From: Alistipes sp.
GTDB taxonomy: Bacteria; Bacteroidota; Bacteroidia; Bacteroidales; Rikenellaceae
NCBI GenBank assembly: GCA_020026395.1
Contig: JAHHQM010000016.1
Location: 1-26,925 of the forward strand
DNA: 26,925 nt
Direction of reading: 5' to 3'
Both the position numbers and the translations under genes were made by a program. Of the stretch, positions 8,277-15,008 are shown one piece after another (the first letter of the stretch is position 1; each line of letters opens with the position of its first letter). Below the pieces are notes generated by a model that saw nothing but the letters and a program-made list of their open reading frames with translations, searched no databases and was not told where the DNA came from.

Positions 8277-8312
8277 TGACAATTTGTGACAATAATTGAC
8301 AATTTCGTGACA
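8277..8312. repeat. Phased TGAC repeats upstream of clpB
   Basis: TGAC occurs at 8277, 8287, 8297 and 8308, that is at steps of 10, 10 and 11 bases. Seen another way, a 16-base unit TGACAATTTGTGACAA is followed 20 bases later by the near copy TGACAATTTCGTGACA. The array lies 76-111 bases before the clpB start, between divergent dnaX and clpB. It looks like an operator for a protein binding one face of the helix. No CIRCE-like inverted repeat was seen. Confidence 0.55.
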
Positions 8313-8387
8313 CGATGTCCGCATTGAAGGCTTGGCAGGGGATTTGTTGGAGGAAGAGTAAAATTTGAAACTTAAAAATTTAAAACC

Positions 8388-10988
8388 ATGAATATCAACA
8401 CACTTACCGTAAAAGCTCAGGAAGCCTTGCAGGCATCGCTTCTTGCAGCCCGTGAGCGCGGACAGCAGGCTGTCGAACCGCTCCACCTGTTGAGCGTCTT
8501 GATTCGTGAAGACGACTCGCTTCCGTCCTTTTTGCTGGGACGAACGGGTGTTGATGTCCGCCGCCTGCGTGAAGAGGTCGATCGTGCCGTCGGGTCTTTA
8601 CCGAGAGTCGAGGGGGCGGGCGGGCAGTTCTTCTCGCAGCCGTTGTCTTTGGTGGTACAGCGCGGTGTGGACTTCACCCGTAAATTTAACGATAAATATG
8701 CGTCGGTCGAGCACCTGTTGCTCGGACTGATTGCCGAACGCGGCCGTGCGGCCGACCTGCTGAAGCAGCACGGAGCCACCGAACGCGAACTCATCGAGGC
8801 GATCACCACCTTCCGTAAGGGATCGACGATCGATTCGCCGACCGCCGAGAAGGAGTTCGATGCGCTGGGCAAATACGCCATCAATCTGAACGAGCAGGCG
8901 CGTTCGGGCAAACTCGACCCCGTGATCGGTCGTGACGAGGAGATCCGTCGTGTGCTTCAGATCCTGTCGCGTCGTACGAAGAACAACCCGATTCTGGTCG
9001 GTGAGGCGGGTGTCGGAAAGACCGCCATCGCCGAGGGTATTGCCCACCGTATTGTCGACGGGGATGTGCCCGAAAACCTGAAATCGAAGGTCATCTATTC
9101 GCTGGATATGGGTGCGCTGATTGCCGGTGCGAAGTATCAGGGCGAATTCGAGGAGCGACTGAAGGCCGTCGTACAGGAGGTCGTGTCGAGTGACGGCGAG
9201 ATCCTCCTGTTCATCGATGAAATTCACACGCTGGTCGGTGCGGGCAAATCGTCGGGTGCGATGGATGCCGCCAACATCCTCAAACCTGCCCTTGCACGTG
9301 GTGATCTGCGTACGATCGGTGCCACGACCCTCGATGAATATCAGAAATATTTCGAACAGGACAAGGCCTTGGAGCGTCGTTTCCAGAAGGTGATGGTCGA
9401 CGAACCCTCCAAGGAGGATGCCGTGTCGATCCTGCGTGGATTGAAGGAGCGTTACGAGAACCACCATCAGGTGCGTATCCGTGATGAGGCGATTGTGGCT
9501 GCCGTCGAGCTTTCGATGCGTTACATCACGTCGCGATTTCTGCCCGATAAAGCCATTGACCTGGTGGATGAGGCGGCCGCCCATCTTCGTCTGGAGATGA
9601 ATTCCGTGCCGGAGGAGATCGACGACCTGGATCGTAAGGTGCGTCAGTTGGAGATTGAGCGCGAGGCGATCCGTCGTGAGAAGGACGAGGAGCGCGTGGC
9701 CAAACTGACCCGGGAGATCGAGGAGTTGCGTGCGAAGGATTCGGCGATGCGTGCCAAATGGCAGGGGCAGCGCGACCTGTTGAAGAAGATCCAGCAGGAG
9801 AAGGATCAGATCGAGCAGCTTAAGATCGAGGCTCACGATGCCGAGCGTCAGGGCGATTACGGACGGGTTGCCGAGATCCGTTACGGAAAGATTCAGGCGG
9901 CCGAACAACATATTGCCCAGCTCAAGGAGCAGAACAAGGCGGCATCGGCCAACGGCGGTGCGATGATCAAGGAGGAGGTCGATGCACAGGATATTGCCGA
10001 GGTGGTTTCGCGTTGGACGGGCATCCCCGTACAGCGTATGCTGGCCTCCGAGCGCGAGAAATTGCTCCACATGGAACAGGAACTCCACAAGCGTGTCGTC
10101 GGTCAGGACGGTGCCATCACGGCGATTGCCAATGCCGTGCGTCGTTCACGTGCCGGACTGAACGACCCGCGTAAGCCGATCGGTTCGTTTATCTTCCTCG
10201 GTACGACGGGTGTCGGTAAGACCGAATTGGCCAAGGCTCTGGCCGAATTCCTGTTCAACGACGACTCGATGATGACGCGTATCGATATGAGCGAGTATCA
10301 GGAGCGTCACTCGGTGTCGCGACTGGTCGGAGCGCCTCCCGGATATGTCGGTTACGACGAGGGTGGTCAGCTGACCGAAGCCGTGCGTCGCAAGCCCTAT
10401 TCGGTCGTCTTGCTCGACGAGATCGAGAAGGCACACCCCGATGTGTTCAACATCCTGTTGCAGGTGTTGGACGACGGTCGTCTGACCGATAACAAGGGAC
10501 GTACGGTCGATTTCCGCAATACGATCATCATCATGACCTCGAACATGGGGTCGCATCTGATTCAGGAGCACTTCGCCAAGGCATTCGACGGCGAACGCGT
10601 CTCGGAAGAGGAGGTCGAGCGCACGCGTCAGGATGTGATCGAGTTGTTGAAGCAACAGCTGAAACCCGAATTCCTGAACCGTATCGACGAGATCGTGATG
10701 TTCGAGCCGCTGACGCGCGAGCAGATCGAGCAGATTGTCGATATCCAGATGGGCATCATGAAGGGAATGCTCCAAGAGAACGGCATCGAACTGGAATACA
10801 CCGATGCGGCTCGCCGTTGGGTGGCCGATGCGGGATTCGATCCGTTGTTTGGTGCGCGTCCCGTCAAGCGTACGATTCAGCGTACGATCGTCAATGAACT
10901 TTCGAAACGAATCCTTGCAGGTGAGGTCGATCGTTCACGCCCGATTCGGATCGATGCGCGGGGCGATGGTTTGAAATTCGAAAACTAA
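8388..10988 (+). CDS. clpB: ATP-dependent disaggregase ClpB
   Basis: This 866-residue Hsp100 chaperone rescues aggregated proteins together with DnaK. The N domain spans about 1-145. The first AAA+ module has Walker A GEAGVGKT (205-212) and Walker B LFIDEIHTLVGAG. The coiled-coil middle domain (about 400-525) is Glu/Arg/Lys-rich and identifies ClpB rather than ClpA or ClpC. The second AAA+ module has Walker A GTTGVGKT (605-612) and the LLDEIEKAHPDV Walker B. Length is standard. It is a single-gene unit. A TGAC repeat array upstream may be its stress operator; the nearest -7-like sequence (AAAATTTG at 8360-8367) is imperfect. A hairpin follows the gene. Confidence 0.97.
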   Translation: MNINTLTVKAQEALQASLLAARERGQQAVEPLHLLSVLIREDDSLPSFLLGRTGVDVRRLREEVDRAVGSLPRVEGAGGQFFSQPLSLVVQRGVDFTRKFNDKYASVEHLLLGLIAERGRAADLLKQHGATERELIEAITTFRKGSTIDSPTAEKEFDALGKYAINLNEQARSGKLDPVIGRDEEIRRVLQILSRRTKNNPILVGEAGVGKTAIAEGIAHRIVDGDVPENLKSKVIYSLDMGALIAGAKYQGEFEERLKAVVQEVVSSDGEILLFIDEIHTLVGAGKSSGAMDAANILKPALARGDLRTIGATTLDEYQKYFEQDKALERRFQKVMVDEPSKEDAVSILRGLKERYENHHQVRIRDEAIVAAVELSMRYITSRFLPDKAIDLVDEAAAHLRLEMNSVPEEIDDLDRKVRQLEIEREAIRREKDEERVAKLTREIEELRAKDSAMRAKWQGQRDLLKKIQQEKDQIEQLKIEAHDAERQGDYGRVAEIRYGKIQAAEQHIAQLKEQNKAASANGGAMIKEEVDAQDIAEVVSRWTGIPVQRMLASEREKLLHMEQELHKRVVGQDGAITAIANAVRRSRAGLNDPRKPIGSFIFLGTTGVGKTELAKALAEFLFNDDSMMTRIDMSEYQERHSVSRLVGAPPGYVGYDEGGQLTEAVRRKPYSVVLLDEIEKAHPDVFNILLQVLDDGRLTDNKGRTVDFRNTIIIMTSNMGSHLIQEHFAKAFDGERVSEEEVERTRQDVIELLKQQLKPEFLNRIDEIVMFEPLTREQIEQIVDIQMGIMKGMLQENGIELEYTDAARRWVADAGFDPLFGARPVKRTIQRTIVNELSKRILAGEVDRSRPIRIDARGDGLKFEN

Positions 10989-11017
10989 TGATTTGATTGT
11001 TTGATAGTTTGTAGTGA

Positions 11018-11058
11018 AGGAGGAGTTTTTCCGAAGGGGAAGGCTCCTCTTTCCTTTT
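11018..11058 (+). terminator. Probable clpB terminator
   Basis: GAGGAG at 11020-11025 can pair with CTCCTC at 11044-11049, extended inward by wobble pairs and a TTCC/GGAA helix, and T-rich sequence follows. The stem is imperfect and the right edge reaches the stop codon of the facing glycosyltransferase gene. Confidence 0.55.
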
Positions 11059-11986
11059 ATAGTCCTCGGCGGGCGATTTTCCACGCCAGCCAGTTGTAGA
11101 CCTGCATCAGACGGGGACGCCACGAGGCGGGCAGGCGGTTCAGCCATACGATTTTGCGAAGGGTCGAGCGATACACCCGCGTATAGGCGAAAAAGCGGGC
11201 GGTGCGGGCGGAATCCTCGGTACCTCCCTTGATGCAGATGACGAGCGCCTTGCCCAGAGCGGCACGGGCGACAAATTCGCGGTCGGCTTCGGAGGCCGAG
11301 GGGTCGTAAAGCTCTTCGAACGAGTGGGCACAACGCTCGGGCGTGTAGATCGAGGCGGAGCGGTTGGAGGCTTCACGCGAATAATCGACCCGGGGCGTGG
11401 GTGAAAAACAAACCCGATAGCGGCGGGCGATCCGAATCCACATATAGAGATCTTCGCCGATCTTCATCCCCTCGGGGAAAAGGCCGACGGTGGCGAAAAC
11501 CCGTTTCGGGATGCAGCTTGTCGAGGGGATGGCGATGTAGCGGTGTGCCGATTCTTTAAAAAAATCCCCGACGATTCCCCGCGTTGCAGGGCAGGGGGCG
11601 GGGGTGAGTCCCTCGCTACTGAGGATGTTGAATCCCGTGGCGTAAAGACCGCAATCGGGGTATTCCCCGATCATCGAAGCGATCTCCTCCAGAAAATCGG
11701 GATGCCACCGATCGTCGGCATCGAGCAGGGCGATGTAATCCCCCGCGGCCTCGTGGATGGCACGGTTGCGGGCGGCGCAAACGCCTCCGTTCTTCTGGCG
11801 GATGATGCGGATCAGGGGCGAGTGTACCGAGGCGGCACGTTCGGCACTGCGGTCGGTCGAGCCGTCATCGACCACGAGGATCTCGACGGGCGCAAACGAC
11901 TGCGCCACCGCCGATCGGAGCGTGGTTTCGATCTCGGATTCCTTGTTGTAAAGGGGTATGACAACCGATATGCGGGGACGGGACAT
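11057..11986 (-). CDS. Family 2 glycosyltransferase
   Basis: The 309-residue protein is a GT-A fold glycosyltransferase, transferring a sugar from a nucleotide donor to an unknown acceptor, likely in surface glycan synthesis. The N-terminus ISVVIPLYNKE and VVDDGSTDRS (38-47) form the donor site, LLDADDRW (87-94) holds the metal-binding DxD, and GEDLYMWIRIARR carries the usual ED near the acceptor side. The C-terminal third is basic and aromatic and may lie at the membrane face; no clear membrane span was seen. The start at 11986 is preferred to upstream in-frame ATGs because it leaves the promoter in the 64-base divergent gap. The donor and acceptor are unknown. Confidence 0.88.
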   Translation of the reverse strand: MSRPRISVVIPLYNKESEIETTLRSAVAQSFAPVEILVVDDGSTDRSAERAASVHSPLIRIIRQKNGGVCAARNRAIHEAAGDYIALLDADDRWHPDFLEEIASMIGEYPDCGLYATGFNILSSEGLTPAPCPATRGIVGDFFKESAHRYIAIPSTSCIPKRVFATVGLFPEGMKIGEDLYMWIRIARRYRVCFSPTPRVDYSREASNRSASIYTPERCAHSFEELYDPSASEADREFVARAALGKALVICIKGGTEDSARTARFFAYTRVYRSTLRKIVWLNRLPASWRPRLMQVYNWLAWKIARRGL

Positions 11987-12001
11987 GAATTGCGGGTTTA
12001 G

Positions 12002-12032
12002 TTGCGAAGGTATCGGTTTTTTGCTACATTTG
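12002..12032 (+). promoter_or_regulatory. Promoter of the GNGPS-motif gene
   Basis: TTG at 12002-12004, 20 bases, then TACATTTG at 12025-12032 fits the consensus. The box ends 18 bases before the start at 12051. It overlaps the divergent promoter over nearly its whole length. Confidence 0.65.
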
Positions 12033-12036
12033 CAAA
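12005..12036 (-). promoter_or_regulatory. Promoter of the glycosyltransferase gene
   Basis: On the minus strand TTTG (plus 12033-12036) is followed by 20 bases and TACCTTCG (plus 12005-12012), one mismatch from TAnnTTTG. The box ends 18 bases before the start codon at 11986. Confidence 0.55.
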
Positions 12037-12050
12037 TAAAAGGCTTTACG

Positions 12051-12935
12051 ATGAAGGTAACCCGAACGATTCTTGATTTCTGCGCAAACACGGGACGCAC
12101 GTTGTTTTACTTTGCGGTGATGGCCGTGAAGGAGAATTTCCGCAACTACATCTCGCGGGCAGGTGCGGGCATCACGCCCCGTGACGGGGTCGTGGTGTTG
12201 GGAAACGGCCCTTCGCTGCGTGAGGATCTGCCACGGCTTCTGGAGCGTGGCGAACACCTCAAGAAGGATTTTATGGCGGTGAATTACTTTGCCGAGGACG
12301 ATCGCTTCGTGGAGGTGAAACCGGCTTACTATGTGCTGTCCGACCCGATGTTTTTCCGTCGGAGCGGCTATCAGGAGCGGGTGGACGGGTTGTACCGCCT
12401 CCTGAATGAGCGGGTCACCTGGCCGATGACCCTCTATGTGCAGTACTACAACCCCGAGCGGTTTGATTACCGCCGTGTGTTGCCCAACCGCAACATCCGC
12501 ATTGTGCCGTTCCATTCGCAGGTCTATCACGGATTCCGCCGTCTGGAATTTTGGCTCTTCCGCCACGGATTGGGTAGCGCCAACTACGGCACGGTGGTGC
12601 AGAATTGCGTGTATGTTGCCCTGTTGTTGGGCTACAAGCGGGTGGAGCTCTTCGGCGTGGATCATACGCTGCTGGAGGGCTTGTGTGTCGATGAGAAGAA
12701 CCGCCTCTGCCGTCGCGTGGTGCATTACTACGACAACCGACCCGCCGAGGTGAAGCCCATTTGTCAGAATGTGCCCCCCGTACCCTACACCATGTCGCTC
12801 TATCTGGCGGAATTGGCCGAACTGTTCCGCGGGCATGAGATTCTGAACGAGTACGCCCGATCCGTCGGGGCACGGATCATCAACCGCACACGCGGGTCGA
12901 TGATCGACGCCTACGAACGCGAACCGTTGTCATAA
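12051..12935 (+). CDS. GNGPS-motif protein, DUF115/GT42-like
   Basis: The 294-residue protein has VVVLGNGPSLRED (47-59), a nucleotide-binding loop shared by DUF115 (MptE-like, flagellin glycosylation accessory) proteins and by GT42 sialyltransferases. Further on, ALLLGYKRVELFGVDH (190-205) forms the second half of such a Rossmann-like site, and a C-terminal segment GARIINRTRGSMIDAYER (273-290) resembles DUF115 endings. A hydrophobic N-terminal stretch (about 5-25) could be a membrane anchor. It is divergent to a glycosyltransferase, so a role in glycan assembly, perhaps as a transferase using a CMP-sugar, is an inference. In-frame codons exist upstream of 12051 but would start before the promoter. 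Confidence 0.7.
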   Translation: MKVTRTILDFCANTGRTLFYFAVMAVKENFRNYISRAGAGITPRDGVVVLGNGPSLREDLPRLLERGEHLKKDFMAVNYFAEDDRFVEVKPAYYVLSDPMFFRRSGYQERVDGLYRLLNERVTWPMTLYVQYYNPERFDYRRVLPNRNIRIVPFHSQVYHGFRRLEFWLFRHGLGSANYGTVVQNCVYVALLLGYKRVELFGVDHTLLEGLCVDEKNRLCRRVVHYYDNRPAEVKPICQNVPPVPYTMSLYLAELAELFRGHEILNEYARSVGARIINRTRGSMIDAYEREPLS

Positions 12936-12970
12936 AAAATCCCCCGTTCCATGTGGAGCGGGGGATTTCT
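12935..12970. terminator. Bidirectional terminator
   Basis: AAATCCCCCGTTCC (12937-12950) pairs with GGAGCGGGGGATTT (12955-12968) with one G-T wobble and an ATGT loop. A-rich and T-rich flanks allow use from both sides, for the GNGPS gene and the facing transporter. Confidence 0.85.
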
Positions 12971-12985
12971 ATGTTTAAAAGAATC

Positions 12986-13897
12986 TTATTCGACCGAGGG
13001 GGCGCAACAATGCTCGCCTTTCTGCTCGAGTTCGAGGGTGGCGTGGCAGATGTTGTGCGAATGGAGGTACTCCTTGACGGCCTCCTTGATCTCGTGCTGG
13101 CGGAGGATATCCTCGACCACGACATGAGCCGTCAGTGCATTCTCGGTGGTGCTGATTGCCCACACGTGGATGTGGTGTACCCCGCAGATGCCCTCCATCT
13201 TGCGGAGGTTCTCTTCCAGTTCCTTCAGATCGATGCCCTCGGGAACACCGTCCAGAGCCAGACGCAGACTGTCACGCAGCAATGACCATACCGACAAGAG
13301 GATCATCAGCGCAATGCTCAATCCGATGACGGGGTCGATCCAGATCCAGTTCGTGAAGTGGATCAGTACGCCCGAGATCACCACGCCGACCGATACCAGC
13401 GTATCGGCAGCCATGTGGAGGTAGGCACCCTTCACGTTGAGGTCGTGGTCCTTGTCCTTCAAAAAGAGCCAGGCCGTGATGCCGTTGATCACGATGCCGA
13501 CACCCGCCGTCCAGGCCACGGCGTCACCCTCAATGGGCACGGGGGCATAGAGGCGCATGATGCTCTCGTAGATGATCACGCCGACGGCACCCATCAGCAG
13601 CAGCGAGTTGGTCAGGGAGATCAGCACCGTGCTTTTGCGGAAGCCGTAGGTATAGTGTTGCGAACCGTGGATTTGTGCCAGACGGAACCCGAACATGGCC
13701 AACATCAGCGACGCGACATCCGAAAGGTTGTGTCCCGCATCGGACAACAGTCCCATCGAATTGTAGGCGATACCCACTCCGAATTCGACCGCCACAAATG
13801 CGGCGTTGAGCAGAATACCGATGATAAAGGCACGGTTCAGCGTGTCGGCACCCGAAGGCAGGTGGTGATGATGGTGGTGATGGTGATGGTGTTCCAT
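12986..13897 (-). CDS. Cation diffusion facilitator (Zn-type) with poly-His N-terminus
   Basis: The 303-residue inner membrane protein is a CDF metal/proton antiporter. Six membrane spans occupy about 22-200. The metal site is formed by His56 and Asp60 in span 2 (DAGHNLSD) and His161 and Asp165 in span 5 (HMAAD), the H-D pattern of zinc/cobalt/cadmium exporters rather than the all-Asp pattern of FieF. A cytoplasmic C-terminal domain follows (about 210-303), ending with Cys297-Cys298. The N-terminus is Met-Glu and ten His, a natural metal-binding tail. It starts nine bases after the hemerythrin regulator gene, so the two form one transcript. Confidence 0.93.
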   Translation of the reverse strand: MEHHHHHHHHHHLPSGADTLNRAFIIGILLNAAFVAVEFGVGIAYNSMGLLSDAGHNLSDVASLMLAMFGFRLAQIHGSQHYTYGFRKSTVLISLTNSLLLMGAVGVIIYESIMRLYAPVPIEGDAVAWTAGVGIVINGITAWLFLKDKDHDLNVKGAYLHMAADTLVSVGVVISGVLIHFTNWIWIDPVIGLSIALMILLSVWSLLRDSLRLALDGVPEGIDLKELEENLRKMEGICGVHHIHVWAISTTENALTAHVVVEDILRQHEIKEAVKEYLHSHNICHATLELEQKGEHCCAPSVE

Positions 13898-13906
13898 GGC
13901 TGAAAA

Positions 13907-14854
13907 TTATTTGTTTCCCGAATTTACCGATTCGTTGAGTGTCTCGCTGATTTCCGACAACTCGACCAGTTTGTTTACGATGGCGTAGATCGTAAGTCCG
14001 GCGACCGAGTGGATTTGCAGCTTGGCGGCAATGTTGCGGCGGTGGGTGATGACCGTGTGGGTCGAGATGCACAGCTCGTCGGCGATCTGTTTGTTCGTCA
14101 GACCCTTCACGACATAGATGATGATCTCGCGCTCGCGTGCCGACAGGGCTTCCTGTTTCGGCTCGCCGCCACCCTTCGAAACCAGTCGCTCGACGGCCGG
14201 AATGAAAATCTCGTTCTCGACGGCGTTGTGCGATCCGAGTTCGTGCTCGCAGGTGAAAATATCAAACAACACGCCGTTCAGCTCGTTGGTGCCGCCCGAC
14301 GGATAGTATTTGATGATGATGTTCTTCAATTCGCGCAGACGGTTCTCCACGTTGTCGTGGTGACGGCGGAAGGTCTCCATCGAATAGCTCTTGGTGATCT
14401 CGCCCTGCAAAAGTCCCGTCACGTAGGGGAATACGGTTTGCTCCTCGTAGAGCATGTGTTTGTTCACCTCGGCCACGTATTCGTCGAAGAAACGCATGAT
14501 GGCAAACGACACATCGCTCTGCGAACAATCGACCGCCTCGATCAGTTTGCGGCGGATGCTCGGCAGACGGTATTCCAGAAAATAGCTGTGCGAATTGTGA
14601 AGATACTCGGTCAGCGCCTTGACCGATACCTGATCGACGAGCGACGCTCCGTCTTTCTCGTTGATCAGCAGATTGACTACCGCCAGAAATGTGACGGCAT
14701 CGACCTTGTTGGCCGCGCAGACCTCACCGATGGTCTGGTCACCGAAACCCAGTGCGATGCCGAAACGGCTCATCACCTGAAGCACGGCGTATTTGTCACT
14801 CACCAGATCGCACATTTTGTCTTCGCTGGTGTAGGATCCTATTTTTGTGGACAT
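13907..14854 (-). CDS. Hemerythrin-like di-iron domain fused to LuxR-type helix-turn-helix regulator
   Basis: The 315-residue protein joins three parts. Residues 15-65 resemble the ScdA_N/RIC helper domain, but the usual Cys-Cys after GID is replaced (GIALGFGDQ). Residues 80-225 form a four-helix hemerythrin-like domain with probable iron ligands His89, His133 and Glu137 (HMLYE), His165/166, His204, His209 and Glu213 (HNAVE). Residues 236-300 are a GerE/LuxR DNA-binding domain, LSAREREI through HTVITHRRNIAAKL. Known RIC proteins repair iron-sulfur clusters after nitric oxide or oxidant stress. Here the same sensor seems to drive transcription. It lies just upstream of a metal exporter in one operon. 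The signal sensed is unknown. Confidence 0.85.
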   Translation of the reverse strand: MSTKIGSYTSEDKMCDLVSDKYAVLQVMSRFGIALGFGDQTIGEVCAANKVDAVTFLAVVNLLINEKDGASLVDQVSVKALTEYLHNSHSYFLEYRLPSIRRKLIEAVDCSQSDVSFAIMRFFDEYVAEVNKHMLYEEQTVFPYVTGLLQGEITKSYSMETFRRHHDNVENRLRELKNIIIKYYPSGGTNELNGVLFDIFTCEHELGSHNAVENEIFIPAVERLVSKGGGEPKQEALSAREREIIIYVVKGLTNKQIADELCISTHTVITHRRNIAAKLQIHSVAGLTIYAIVNKLVELSEISETLNESVNSGNK

Positions 14855-14893
14855 ATTTGGTTACTCTCTAATTAAAACTAACACTACTCGCCA

Positions 14894-14924
14894 CAAAATT
14901 ATCGAAATAAAAGAAAAAAGGCAA
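14894..14924 (-). promoter_or_regulatory. Promoter of the hemerythrin regulator-CDF operon
   Basis: On the minus strand TTG (plus 14922-14924) is followed by 20 bases and TAATTTTG (plus 14894-14901), a full match to the consensus. The leader would be about 33 bases. The -33 box lies inside the right arm of the terminator of the upstream gene. Confidence 0.65.
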
Positions 14925-14945
14925 TACTAAAATGTAGGTATTGTC
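14912..14945 (-). terminator. Terminator of the outer membrane protein unit
   Basis: On the minus strand GACAATAC and GTATTGCC form an eight-base stem with one wobble around a ten-base loop, followed by TTTTTTCTTTT. A second hairpin, TTCACGA/TCGTGAA at 14952-14970, lies between it and the stop codon at 15009. Confidence 0.7.
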
Positions 14946-15008
14946 TTAATTTTCACGATCTGCTCGTGAAATAGGACAAAAATCGGTGAAATCGTATATT
15001 TCGGGTCG

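Noticed and set aside
12946..12957. Second copy of the parS-like core
   Set aside because: It forms the top of a clear bidirectional terminator stem and loop, which explains it without ParB.
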